Source: Parabacteroides sp. TM07-1AC
GTDB taxonomy: Bacteria > Bacteroidota > Bacteroidia > Bacteroidales > Tannerellaceae
Length of the DNA stretch: 64,000 bases
Direction of reading: 5' to 3'
Assembly: GCF_003480915.1 (NCBI RefSeq)
Contig: NZ_QUKD01000007.1
Coordinates: 62,001 to 126,000, forward strand
Of this stretch, positions 26,926 to 35,989 are shown piece by piece; the first letter of the stretch is position 1, and every line of letters begins with the position of its first letter. A model generated the notes under the pieces. The model did not search any database. It was not told the DNA's origin and was given only the letters and a program-made list of their open reading frames with translations. A program made the translations under genes and the position numbers.

Positions 26926-29133
26926 TTAAACATTGCCTACAATAAAATCTTTCAACTCATCAAACGTAGTATTAATAAATGTGTTATCTGCCATTTTACT
27001 AGTATTGATAGACTGAATTTCACTATATTGCTTACGTACAAAACGGAGGTCAAAGGCAAGTCTAAGATCATCCTTTGCCTCTTTCCCCCTTTCCCCCTCT
27101 ATTTGCTTAGCATCTTTCGCTGTAATGGTGCGCATTCCTATTATTTCATACACATCACGTATTCCTTTGCCTTTGAAGTATGGCATGAAATAATGAAGAT
27201 CTTGCAACGGAATAGTTGTCGGGAAGTGGCTACCTGTATAGTAGAGTGTGGCTTCACCATCCATAAAACTTTGTAGATAACCCTTACGACTGCTGTTTGT
27301 CACAAGACCTATCAACACGCGATTACCGACACCAACGAAAGAACCTTTCTGTGGTATTACTTTCGATATGGTTTCATGCGATTTATTTTGAATAAGTACT
27401 TCTATGAATTGCTCTAAAAGTAGTCGGTTATGAGTATCCTTGGGACGAAGTGGGAATGCTCCAATATTTACCTCATCTATAGTCTTACGGAACTTAGATA
27501 CGGCAACATCAGTTGGTTCACCATCACCCGGGAACAGGATATAACCGCCTATCACTTCTTTTTTCAAAGCATCCGATTGGCAATCTTTATAATAGATGGC
27601 ATCACGGTATCTGTGCATCTGGTTGATTGCATCTTCGGGTGGAACATCGACTCCATTTTTATCCTTTCCATCAATGCGATATTTTGCATCAAACAGGTAA
27701 GTCATTTTCATTCCTTCTTGCAAATCGTTTTTGGTAAGCTGCAACACAATGTCCGGTTTCTGAGGAACAGTTGGCACTACTAAGTCAGTTATACCGACTG
27801 AATTATTTTCATGTTCAGAACTCTTCGGATTATAGATTAACTCCGCCAGTTCTACATTATCTTTCTTGAAAAGGATGCGCGAATGTTCTCCCTTACCCAA
27901 ATCCCATGTAAACAGACCATTCATTTCCATACGGTTTCTATGGTCTATATCTTTATCAGATAAGTGCAGCTTTTCTTTTACTATATGGCTTACTTCTATG
28001 AAACACCAAATTTCATAAAGCGTTGCTATATCTTTGGTCTGCAAGCGATATATACCATCGTTCAGTGAATAGGAACGTTGGAGTAGGTTCCACGTGCGAT
28101 ATACCTGACTATATCCGGTAGCCTTTTGCAGAACCAAACTTTCTTGATTCATTCCTTTGTAGTTTCCTACAGTGCGAAAAAAAGGATTTCGCTGTAGGTG
28201 CTTCAGTGTCGTTAACGTGACTTGCATATCGTCCTTCATCACATCGGAAGCATTCTTCACAGCTTCTATACGCTTCTTCAAGCCTTCATACTTATCGGCA
28301 ATTTGCCCAAGTGCAAATTTCAGGAACCTGTTTTCTTGTGTATCATTTGTCCAAACATGTTCCTCTACACGGTATAAATGAGCACAGTCATTCCTGTGTT
28401 CTGCCAATTCGTTTTCTATGTAAGAGGGGATAAATGTCAGCTTGTCTGCACGTTTGTAAGCATCCTTTCCATGTAGTCGATGCCGTGGGCGGTCAATGAT
28501 ATTTTTACAAGCCTTTATGAATTTCTGTTGTTCATTGGCAAATACGCTCCACCAAATTATTTCTGGGGTATTTCCGCTTGTATCGGGCGAAAAGCCATGA
28601 AAGGTTCTTCGCATATAATCAAGTGAAAGCATTCTGTACTCTTGCTCAATATCCTCGATAATGGTTTTCCAATGCTCGTGATAGTTGAGCTTTGTGCTTA
28701 ACACTTCAAATGAGAAAACAAACCTATGGGTCTCTGTCCCTACTTGATATATGAATTGTATTTCACTGTGCCCAACCTCATTGCCATAATTCAGGAAACC
28801 GGCTAATATCTGTCTGCGAAAAGAAAATTTCTCATTTTCATTTTGAAGGATGGAACCGAACTGTGCTTTTTTCACATAGTCCTTGAATTCAATCCAAATA
28901 GGATAATCGACATTATCAAAAAATACGGCAGGAGCTTTTTGGCTGTTCTCAATCGTAACTCTTTCTCCAATATGGTTGCTTAGAGAAACAGATACTACTC
29001 CCTCCGACCAAGAATAAATAGAGTGTAGTCCTTCTTCTCCCACATTGCTCTTGGCCTTACGCCAAATGTCATCGAACTTTGTACATTCGACAATCATTTC
29101 GAAATCCTGATGTTTTATGGTAAGCAGTTCCAT
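26926..29133 (-). CDS. McrC-like DUF2357 / PD-(D/E)xK nuclease
   Basis: A 735-residue McrC-type restriction subunit. The N-terminal half resembles DUF2357, the McrC-associated domain. The C-terminal nuclease domain carries the PD-(D/E)xK core YLFDAKYRI (Asp482, Lys484) followed by a Q...MHRYRDAI helix typical of this superfamily. In McrBC-like systems this subunit cuts DNA when driven by the AAA+ motor. It lies 25 bp downstream of the McrB-like gene and together with it and the methylase forms the restriction core. The target sequence is unknown. Confidence 0.85.
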   Translation of the reverse strand: MELLTIKHQDFEMIVECTKFDDIWRKAKSNVGEEGLHSIYSWSEGVVSVSLSNHIGERVTIENSQKAPAVFFDNVDYPIWIEFKDYVKKAQFGSILQNENEKFSFRRQILAGFLNYGNEVGHSEIQFIYQVGTETHRFVFSFEVLSTKLNYHEHWKTIIEDIEQEYRMLSLDYMRRTFHGFSPDTSGNTPEIIWWSVFANEQQKFIKACKNIIDRPRHRLHGKDAYKRADKLTFIPSYIENELAEHRNDCAHLYRVEEHVWTNDTQENRFLKFALGQIADKYEGLKKRIEAVKNASDVMKDDMQVTLTTLKHLQRNPFFRTVGNYKGMNQESLVLQKATGYSQVYRTWNLLQRSYSLNDGIYRLQTKDIATLYEIWCFIEVSHIVKEKLHLSDKDIDHRNRMEMNGLFTWDLGKGEHSRILFKKDNVELAELIYNPKSSEHENNSVGITDLVVPTVPQKPDIVLQLTKNDLQEGMKMTYLFDAKYRIDGKDKNGVDVPPEDAINQMHRYRDAIYYKDCQSDALKKEVIGGYILFPGDGEPTDVAVSKFRKTIDEVNIGAFPLRPKDTHNRLLLEQFIEVLIQNKSHETISKVIPQKGSFVGVGNRVLIGLVTNSSRKGYLQSFMDGEATLYYTGSHFPTTIPLQDLHYFMPYFKGKGIRDVYEIIGMRTITAKDAKQIEGERGKEAKDDLRLAFDLRFVRKQYSEIQSINTSKMADNTFINTTFDELKDFIVGNV

Positions 29134-29158
29134 CGTCTCTTGCAGATATCTGATAGTT

Positions 29159-31006
29159 TTAGCTCCAGAAACTTGTATAACCGGATGACAATCGTACTTG
29201 CATTTCTTTCAGTTTGGCTATGGAAACAGATTCTATTTTCTTGTCTTCTCCAGTCAATGCCAACAACTGCGTTTCGATAGTGGTAATCAACTTTTCAAGA
29301 AATGAATGCTTGACTTTTGTATCGTCTCCTTCAATACGCGACAATATTTTCATGCTTGTTATTTCATCCAATGCAGTTGCTATGACTTCATCCTCACTGA
29401 ACTCATTTCCGTTTTCATCCTTACTGTATGGCAAGTTGTTTACCACATAAAGCAAAAATTCATTTCTTGTACGATAGGCAATCTTGAACGGTGTACCATT
29501 AAGGACATCATTTACTGCTTGCAAATAGGTTAGTACCTTGTTGCAAACCTCCTCATTATCGGCATAGACATCCACTCCTTCTACGGCTGTGCCGATAAGC
29601 ATATCACTATTTAACTTACCAATGCGTTCATATTTGCTGTCCAATCCGGCATACAAATCTACTTCATTCATTTCTATGGTCATGGCACGGTCAAGTACTT
29701 TTCGGGAAAAAGAAAAGGTCGTTTCATCCATATTTACTGTACCAACTACGATTAGATTTTGTGGTATGGTTATGCCTTCTTCCAAGAAACGCGTTCTTAA
29801 TGCATCATTATCTTCTGTCAGTTCAGCGGTCAATACCCGATACCAATCTTCCGTACTTTTCTTTAGGATGGGATCTGTTGTAATCGTACCATCTTCATTA
29901 CTTTTGCGAGATTCTATTACGCTAAGAAATTCTGCAAAGTATTGTTCTACAGGAGCAAGATTCATTTCATCCAGACAAAGGAAATAAGGTACATCTAAGT
30001 TTTCCCAAGCCTGTGTAATAAATCTTAAAAAATCGCCAATCACATATATGGGGCTTCCACTGACACGACTAACATATCCCATGAGTTCGGTCGAATCGTG
30101 CCAATTAGGTTTTACTTGAATCATCTCAAAATTCTTAGGCTTTTGGGCTTTGTATTCTGTGGAATCTTCATCCCAACATGCACGAGCAAGTTCACGAACG
30201 ATGCGGCTCTTGCCTGTTCCTGAAATACCAGCAAGCAAAATAAAGGGCTTAGTCTTGATGGCAGTAATAATATCCCTATATTTGTAGTATTGAGGATTGG
30301 AATCGTCATCTTTCTCTTTATCAAACATTTTGAAAATTTCCTTAGGAGAAATTATTGCTTTTTCTTGGGACATTTCCAAACTCCCATATTTTACAACATA
30401 TTCAGCGAAATCAGAACTTGTAGGCAATAGTTCGTTCAATAATTCAGTAGAATAGTATTTTGACAAGTTGTTCTTAATTTCAGAAATCCCAATCTTTGAG
30501 ACACTAAAATTATACATTCTACACAGCCATATAGCAAGAGCTATTTTACAATCTTTATTTGTGACATATTTCTTGATGTTTTTATAAAAGGCTCTATTTA
30601 TAGACAAAACTCCATTTTGAACATTGAATAATGCCGCATCTTTAGTTCTACGTGGAAAATCATGTAAAACCGTAGGATTTGCAATAGACTCTTTGACAAC
30701 GTTTACTGAAAAGAAATTACTTCCGACTTTGTAATCTTTTTCGTTTTTTATATCTGTGAAAAAGTTCGATGTATAATAAGAGCCGTCTATACTTACAATA
30801 TCTCCTACATAATTAATAAATAGCTCTCTATCTTCTTTCTCTTTTGTATCGCAATTCTTGTTACCTTTTAAGACAAAACGATCTAATGCAAATAAATATC
30901 TGATGGCACTTATAAATTGAGTAGCACCTTGACTCGAAGGACTACTTGTATTGTGTGACAATACTTTATAAGCAGCCAATAGGGATTTTTTATCAATATA
31001 AGCCAT
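29159..31006 (-). CDS. McrB-like AAA+ NTPase
   Basis: A 615-residue McrB-family motor. The N-terminal ~230 residues likely recognise DNA or the methylation state and have no clear match. The AAA+ core shows Walker A GISGTGKS (260-267), Walker B FLCLDEMNLAP and the McrB-type sensor GTVNMDETTFSFSRKVLDRA. It presumably powers the DUF2357 nuclease. It is encoded 5 bp after the methylase gene, so expression is coupled. In classical McrBC the methyl mark is the target; here a cognate methylase is present, as in BsuMI and LlaJI, so methylation more likely protects. Confidence 0.88.
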   Translation of the reverse strand: MAYIDKKSLLAAYKVLSHNTSSPSSQGATQFISAIRYLFALDRFVLKGNKNCDTKEKEDRELFINYVGDIVSIDGSYYTSNFFTDIKNEKDYKVGSNFFSVNVVKESIANPTVLHDFPRRTKDAALFNVQNGVLSINRAFYKNIKKYVTNKDCKIALAIWLCRMYNFSVSKIGISEIKNNLSKYYSTELLNELLPTSSDFAEYVVKYGSLEMSQEKAIISPKEIFKMFDKEKDDDSNPQYYKYRDIITAIKTKPFILLAGISGTGKSRIVRELARACWDEDSTEYKAQKPKNFEMIQVKPNWHDSTELMGYVSRVSGSPIYVIGDFLRFITQAWENLDVPYFLCLDEMNLAPVEQYFAEFLSVIESRKSNEDGTITTDPILKKSTEDWYRVLTAELTEDNDALRTRFLEEGITIPQNLIVVGTVNMDETTFSFSRKVLDRAMTIEMNEVDLYAGLDSKYERIGKLNSDMLIGTAVEGVDVYADNEEVCNKVLTYLQAVNDVLNGTPFKIAYRTRNEFLLYVVNNLPYSKDENGNEFSEDEVIATALDEITSMKILSRIEGDDTKVKHSFLEKLITTIETQLLALTGEDKKIESVSIAKLKEMQVRLSSGYTSFWS

Positions 31007-31011
31007 ATCTA

Positions 31012-32211
31012 TTATTCATTAATTGGAAGAAATCTTAACAAAGCTGTTGCTGTAATCCAACCAAGTATTGGAGGAACAGCATTGCCAATAACTTTATATC
31101 TAGCAGCTAAAGGTATTGCGTTGAACAAATAGTCATCTGGAAATGACTGAATTCTTGCGCATTCCCTAACAGAATATCTCCTGTTTTCAATAGGGTGTGT
31201 GATTCCACATTTGTCAGGTTGTGCAGAAGCTGTAATTGTGCCACAAATTTCTCCAAAAGCAAATCGTCTGAAGAATTTTGGAGCATGGTAACGCTTCGGA
31301 TTATCATAGATATTTCTAAATCGTGGAGTCAGCATTTCATAAGGTATATCTTTCCATGATCTCCCTTCCATACAAATTGCTGGTAAATGAGCATGAGAAT
31401 ATCCATCATGAAAATATTGAAATCCTTCAATACCATGAGCACAACTTCCGATTAAATCTACTGTTTGTTGTGTCCCTGGACTATATTCCCATACATCATT
31501 ATCAGGTAAATTCTCCACACCTTGTAATATCCTACCTAATACCAGTTCCTCAATGTTTCCATAATGTTCGGATGGTATATTGTTTTCCCGAACAACTGTC
31601 TCCAATAAGTTGAAATTGAAATGCCCAAGATTCAATTCTCGATCTATTCCAACCATTAGAACACGATAACGTTTTTGGGGGACTCCGTAGTCAGAAGCGC
31701 AAACTAATTTGTATGATACGTCATACCCCAAATCTCCCATAATTCTAACTATTTCTTCAGGCACGCTATTGCCATTTGCAACGTGAGATGAAAGAATGCC
31801 TCTAACATTTTCAAATAAAAAGGCTTGAGGACGATGTCCTGCTTCAATTTTGGCTGCAATTATTCTATGGCATTCTTCAAATAGAGTACCTCTTCCATTT
31901 TCATCATCGACCCCTTGTCTTTTGCCTGCGTTGGAAAATGGTTGACATGGGAAACCTGCTAAAAGAATATCAAAATCTGGTATTTCGTTGGCATTAACGT
32001 CTCTAATATCGGCCAAAAGACAGTTAACTCCATCATTTGTTAATAATGGATTGGCATTATAACAAGATTGTGCGTCTTGATCAAAATCATTAGCAAACAA
32101 AATCTCAGTATTTAATCTATCGTAATTCTGTCCTCTGAATGTAAATCCTCCTGTAAATCCTAAATCAAGACCACCACATCCAGAAAACAGAGATGCTATT
32201 ATTTTAGGCAT
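31012..32211 (-). CDS. DNA (cytosine-5) methyltransferase
   Basis: A 399-residue m5C methylase with all key motifs: motif I LFSGCGGLDLGF, motif IV FPCQPFS (nucleophile Cys89), motif VI FENVRGI, motif VIII QKRYRVLMVGI and motif X IGNAVPP. It transfers methyl from S-adenosylmethionine to a cytosine of an unknown site. It is the first enzyme gene behind the XRE regulator (10 bp) and precedes the McrB-like gene, so it is the protecting half of a restriction-modification system. It is not closely similar to the two paralogous methylases at 41-43.5 kb. Confidence 0.93.
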   Translation of the reverse strand: MPKIIASLFSGCGGLDLGFTGGFTFRGQNYDRLNTEILFANDFDQDAQSCYNANPLLTNDGVNCLLADIRDVNANEIPDFDILLAGFPCQPFSNAGKRQGVDDENGRGTLFEECHRIIAAKIEAGHRPQAFLFENVRGILSSHVANGNSVPEEIVRIMGDLGYDVSYKLVCASDYGVPQKRYRVLMVGIDRELNLGHFNFNLLETVVRENNIPSEHYGNIEELVLGRILQGVENLPDNDVWEYSPGTQQTVDLIGSCAHGIEGFQYFHDGYSHAHLPAICMEGRSWKDIPYEMLTPRFRNIYDNPKRYHAPKFFRRFAFGEICGTITASAQPDKCGITHPIENRRYSVRECARIQSFPDDYLFNAIPLAARYKVIGNAVPPILGWITATALLRFLPINE

Positions 32212-32221
32212 TTGTATCTAT

Positions 32222-32434
32222 TTAATTAAATGTTTTTATTGACCACAATAAGTCTTTGATATCTACTTCAAGTACTTTCGCAATTTCAACTAATGTTTCC
32301 AAGTTTGGTTGCATGGTATTTGTACACCATTTTGAAACAGTTCCCGGATCTTTTCCTAACTGTTCTGCCAGCCATTTATTGGTGCGTTTCTTTTCTGCTA
32401 AGACCACCTTCAAACGATTTATATCTTTATTCAT
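32222..32434 (-). CDS. XRE-family controller protein of the first restriction cluster
   Basis: A small HTH repressor of about 70 residues (starting MNKDINRL), with NKWLAEQLGKDPGTVSKWCTNTMQPNLETLVEIAKVLEV as the HTH and dimer region. Such proteins time the expression of methylase and nuclease genes. The ATG at 32461 in the same frame overlaps the -7 box, so the ATG at 32434 is the likely start. It resembles the XRE protein of the second system at 43.5 kb (shared RxKVVLxEK, QPxLxTLxxIxxVLxVxxKxL). A perfect inverted repeat lies just upstream of its promoter. Confidence 0.85.
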   Translation of the reverse strand: MNKDINRLKVVLAEKKRTNKWLAEQLGKDPGTVSKWCTNTMQPNLETLVEIAKVLEVDIKDLLWSIKTFN

Positions 32435-32458
32435 ACGTTCTGTGATATATTTTGAATG

Positions 32459-32466
32459 CAAAGATA
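32459..32466 (-). promoter_or_regulatory. -7 element of the XRE-methylase-McrBC operon
   Basis: The minus strand reads TATCTTTG, a full match. A TTTG lies 23 bp further upstream (32490-32493). The leader to the XRE start is about 18 nt. Confidence 0.65.
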
Positions 32467-32503
32467 ATCATTATAATCGAAATCTTGTTCAAATTATAAT
32501 GAT
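32467..32503. promoter_or_regulatory. Inverted-repeat operator upstream of the XRE gene
   Basis: ATCATTATAAT (32467-32477) and ATTATAATGAT (32493-32503) are perfect 11-bp arms with a 15-bp spacer. They begin right next to the -7 box and cover the -33 region, so a bound XRE dimer would control the whole operon. The link to this XRE is inference. Confidence 0.65.
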
Positions 32504-32612
32504 TTCTCAATAAATATATGTCGAAAAACAACCTTATATTGAAATATAATTCAATATTTATTTTGCCATCTTGGATTCATTTTAACAAAAAAACATGATT
32601 TTACCTTACTTA

Positions 32613-33608
32613 TCAAAGACGATATGGTATTTCTGAAGAATAAAAAGTTAATGACTTAAAGTCTGAGGCTTTCTCTTTCAATAATTTTGCGACCAACATC
32701 ATTTGCCTATTTTTATCTGCGGTTGGCCCTATTGCTACTAACTTTAACGCAGTCAAGGGTAATTTTACCTCTATATAAGGCAATAGCAATCCATTTCGAT
32801 TACGATAATTAACTTTATTATTAAACTCTCTACAACAAAACCTATATTCATCTTCATATTTATAAGCAGGGTTCTTTATATTGCTTGGGACAAAAGCTCG
32901 CAATAACATATAATTATCAAGCGCAATTTTAGTATCAACATTCTCTTGAACTTCTGTTTCCATTTTAAAATTTCCAACAATAAAATTCATATTTGTTTTA
33001 TATACATGTTTTACGTACTCCTTCCATATGTTCATTTCTTCATCTGCTTTTTGCAGACTATCAATATATTCCCCCACTCCATATGTGATTTTCATTAGTG
33101 GTTCCTTATTATTTGAATTCAAGAAATCATTCAATTCATTTAAATCAAAACCAAGACAAACACCGCTGCCGTTTTGTCCATACATATTCCACATTGGCAA
33201 AGAATCAAAAGATTTTGAAAAAGAAACAGAATACATATTAGTCAAACTATTTTCCTCAATATTTCTATCCCAAATTAATTCATCTAATTCTTTCCTATCT
33301 AATTCTGTGATTCTCTGCCCTATTGGTATCGACAATTCCTTTTCTACATCGGGTAAAACTTCCCACATTTTTCCAACACCATATTCTATTTCTTCTGGAT
33401 CATTCATATAAGAAATATGTGAAGCCCAAAATGTCATAAGAATTTTTTCTTTTGATGTATTATTAAGCATACTAGCCAATGTTCCTGCATTAGTATAGTG
33501 AAAAACGCATGAATCTACTATTCGTTGGATTTCTTGCCAATCCTCTCGTAATTTTTCATCTTTTCTTTCTAACACTTTCGCTAATAACTGTCTATCATCA
33601 CCGTTCAT
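32613..33608 (-). CDS. DUF2971 family protein
   Basis: A 331-residue DUF2971 protein. Conserved parts are the FHYTNAGTLASML start of the domain, the ASHISYMNDPEEI segment, SLPMWNMYGQNGSGVCLGF in the middle and the YEDEYRFCC segment. The family is widespread in defence-rich regions and its biochemical role is not settled. It is the last gene of the HipBA-led minus-strand cluster, lying 134 bp after the MSGGYFD-type gene, and is separated from the XRE operon downstream. Confidence 0.8.
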   Translation of the reverse strand: MNGDDRQLLAKVLERKDEKLREDWQEIQRIVDSCVFHYTNAGTLASMLNNTSKEKILMTFWASHISYMNDPEEIEYGVGKMWEVLPDVEKELSIPIGQRITELDRKELDELIWDRNIEENSLTNMYSVSFSKSFDSLPMWNMYGQNGSGVCLGFDLNELNDFLNSNNKEPLMKITYGVGEYIDSLQKADEEMNIWKEYVKHVYKTNMNFIVGNFKMETEVQENVDTKIALDNYMLLRAFVPSNIKNPAYKYEDEYRFCCREFNNKVNYRNRNGLLLPYIEVKLPLTALKLVAIGPTADKNRQMMLVAKLLKEKASDFKSLTFYSSEIPYRL

Positions 33609-33742
33609 ATTATTTTCTATTTATGTGTTTATTTTTAGCTTCTGATTCGATATGATTTCTTTGCTCAAAATTCCTGAAATTACTATATTCTCGCTCACAC
33701 ATACCTAATCGCATCACCAAATCACTCCATCTTTTCACTGTT

Positions 33743-34348
33743 TCAATCTTTACCTTCCTCGTATAAACAAGCCCAATCTTTAGCCTGAAACTCTTTTTCA
33801 AAGGCTTCCAAATCCTCTTTAAGTCTCTCATGCTGGTCGTCTTCCCCATCATCACCACTCATCACCCAATCTATGCGAGTTGCATATATCTCCGCAATGC
33901 GAATTTGTTTGTATGCCTCTTTCATAGTCTCTATAGTTTCATCTGATAACTCCAACACATCAGCGTCATCCGGATAACGGTCATAATAACAATGATGGAT
34001 TGAGTATAATACCGGAATCTGTTCGCCATCACGAATATCGGACATATATCGCTTTGTTGATTGGAACATTACTTTATCATCAAAGAATTGTCGATCTACA
34101 TATTTTTGTTCTGCCCTAATGATTGTTTTATCTGACAAAAGAAAAGATTCCGCTTCTTCATAGCTTAAAAAAGACAAATAACCCATATAACTATGGAATG
34201 AACCAAAGCTATCTTTCTCATAAATAGTCCAATAATCCTTGTGGATTTTCTCCGGTTTTGGCCGTAAAGCTCTTGCAATATCACGCTCTATAGAATCCGC
34301 AATCTCACCAATTGCATATACATTCCTATCAAAATATCCTCCGCTCAT
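33743..34348 (-). CDS. MSGGYFD-type protein of unknown function
   Basis: A 201-residue protein. The N terminus MSGGYFDRNVYAIGEIADSIE and the C-terminal IAEIYATRIDWVMSGDDGEDDQHERLKEDLE match a small family of unknown function I have seen in many bacteria, usually about 100 residues long. Here about 90 extra residues sit between the two conserved ends (about residues 40-130), which is unusual. It follows hipA by 12 bp and precedes DUF2971, so it probably belongs to the HipBA operon. Its role is unknown. Confidence 0.7.
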   Translation of the reverse strand: MSGGYFDRNVYAIGEIADSIERDIARALRPKPEKIHKDYWTIYEKDSFGSFHSYMGYLSFLSYEEAESFLLSDKTIIRAEQKYVDRQFFDDKVMFQSTKRYMSDIRDGEQIPVLYSIHHCYYDRYPDDADVLELSDETIETMKEAYKQIRIAEIYATRIDWVMSGDDGEDDQHERLKEDLEAFEKEFQAKDWACLYEEGKD

Positions 34349-34360
34349 AATTATAATTTT

Positions 34361-35635
34361 TCAATTTACTTTAGAATTAACATTACACCTCTTATCCAAC
34401 ACCCCACTAAACATATCCATTTCTCTCTTGGAAATCTCCAATCGTGTTGCCAGTTCTCTCCACCCTTTCACAACATTAGTAACCTCTGAAATAATCTGTT
34501 CAGTCGTTTTTCGGTTAAGCATATAATCTCCACAAGCATCAAGCAAAATACTGAGGTCTGCCTTGTTGGATGTTGCAGAAATAAGCAGACTTTGATATTC
34601 ATTCTGAGTAGGATTCATATCGTATGCAGGAGAAAGCGTCCAGCCTTTTGCAGCCAAAAGAAAACCATGATTGCGGAAATGGTCATCGCTGTTGCCAATA
34701 CAGATATTGAAAGCCACGCGACGATAGAGTTCCTGCAAATTGCGCTCTACATCCGTACAGTTCTGAATGATAAAATCAACTATATCCAGATAACCATGCC
34801 CTGTAGTCGCATTATCACCGTCATTCAGTCCCAATAAAGTCATTGCGGAAGCGAAATGAATCCTTTTTCCATCTTTGGTTCTGTCAAAACGCACCGAAAG
34901 CAATGTATGATATTTTTCGTCTGTGGCAAGAACTTTTGTTTTCGCTGCATTGATACCTGCTTTTACTGCAAGCAGATGGCTAAAATATTCCCAAAGCCCG
35001 GCATCATAATCATCTTTACGTGATGGAAACTTAGCAATGTACAGCGTTTTATCTGTATCTATCACACTTGCCTTCGGTCTTGCTCCACCCAATGAAGAAC
35101 CAGGCTGCACAAGTTGCGTAATCCACTTTCTGTCTGGTAACACATTGTCTTCTTCGCTTCTCTCAATCTCCGCACTGGCTGCTCTCAATTCTCTAATATC
35201 TGTAAGAGGTGGAATCTTCAAAAACTCTCTCACATTTATAAATTCTCCATCAAGGTTTTCCTTGAAGCGGAAAGCACCCATCCGGGAGAAGTCATCAATA
35301 CCGGTCAGGAAATCGAATGAAGACAACCTTTGCACAGGTCGTTTTTCTTCCATTGCTGCAATCTGCTCACGTCGCAATAACAGTGTCCGTCCCCAGCGGT
35401 CAGGCAAAGCATCAGAAAAACATCCGAATATATCTTTCTCTGGCTGTGTATATTGTTGTCCCGGATAATTGTTCAAATCATCGCTCAAAAACAAATCGCC
35501 ATGCTTTTTCAACCACTCATTGCTAAACGCAAAACAATAGCTGTCCGAGCCACGAAGTGACTCATAGCCCAACTCGCCAATGAGTTCTATCTCTTTCAGC
35601 CAGTCAAAATCGGCATATACATATAGTTTCTTCAT
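34361..35635 (-). CDS. hipA: HipA-like serine/threonine kinase toxin
   Basis: A 424-residue HipA-family kinase. The N-terminal domain (residues 1-100) precedes the kinase core, with GSSLGGARPKASV as the nucleotide loop, NSDDHFRNHGF as the catalytic loop (Asp317/Asp318) and LSPAYDMNPT as the metal-binding DxNP-like motif. HipA kinases phosphorylate targets such as glutamyl-tRNA synthetase and cause dormancy; the target here is unknown. It is encoded 3 bp after the HipB-like antitoxin. All kinase motifs look intact, so the toxin is likely active. Confidence 0.9.
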   Translation of the reverse strand: MKKLYVYADFDWLKEIELIGELGYESLRGSDSYCFAFSNEWLKKHGDLFLSDDLNNYPGQQYTQPEKDIFGCFSDALPDRWGRTLLLRREQIAAMEEKRPVQRLSSFDFLTGIDDFSRMGAFRFKENLDGEFINVREFLKIPPLTDIRELRAASAEIERSEEDNVLPDRKWITQLVQPGSSLGGARPKASVIDTDKTLYIAKFPSRKDDYDAGLWEYFSHLLAVKAGINAAKTKVLATDEKYHTLLSVRFDRTKDGKRIHFASAMTLLGLNDGDNATTGHGYLDIVDFIIQNCTDVERNLQELYRRVAFNICIGNSDDHFRNHGFLLAAKGWTLSPAYDMNPTQNEYQSLLISATSNKADLSILLDACGDYMLNRKTTEQIISEVTNVVKGWRELATRLEISKREMDMFSGVLDKRCNVNSKVN

Positions 35636-35638
35636 AGC

Positions 35639-35959
35639 CTACTCCTTTTTTGACGCACGTTCCCTTGTCTTCAAACTCAAATCCTGCAATGCTTTCCCCA
35701 ATTTATCTTCTTTCGCCAGCCACAAAATATCATCGTCAAGCTGTAAGGCATACAGCACACGCAAATATATACCAATCGCTACAGTCGGTGCGCCTTTCTC
35801 TATTCTAGCTACAGTCAACGGAGAACAAGTAGCACGTTCCGCCACCTGAGCCACACTCAGATTCCTTCGTAGGCGAGCCAATTTAATCTGCTCACCCACT
35901 ATTTGCATTTTTTGCTCTAATTTTCGGGGCAATTTAGTACCCATTGTATTCTTTGCCAT
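35639..35959 (-). CDS. hipB: HipB-like XRE antitoxin
   Basis: A 106-residue XRE HTH protein (IKLARLRRNLSVAQVAERATCSPLTVARIEKGAPTVAIGIYLRVLYAL). It is expected to bind and silence HipA and repress the operon. The ATG at 35959 was chosen over a TTG two codons upstream. It is the first gene of the HipBA - MSGGYFD - DUF2971 cluster, with a -7 box 23 bp upstream of the ATG. The C-terminal tail is charged and probably disordered, as in HipB. Confidence 0.88.
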   Translation of the reverse strand: MAKNTMGTKLPRKLEQKMQIVGEQIKLARLRRNLSVAQVAERATCSPLTVARIEKGAPTVAIGIYLRVLYALQLDDDILWLAKEDKLGKALQDLSLKTRERASKKE

Positions 35960-35981
35960 AGTCAACTCATCATATAATATG

Positions 35982-35989
35982 CAAAGATA
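35982..35989 (-). promoter_or_regulatory. -7 element of the hipBA operon
   Basis: The minus strand reads TATCTTTG, the same box as upstream of the XRE gene at 32.4 kb. No clear -33 element or HipB operator was seen. Confidence 0.6.

Noticed and set aside
33610..33858. Possible small gene after the MSGGYFD gene
   Set aside because: Half of it overlaps the preceding gene in another frame; only a GTG at 33738 could start the remaining 42 codons, and no motif is visible. It could be real but is not supported.
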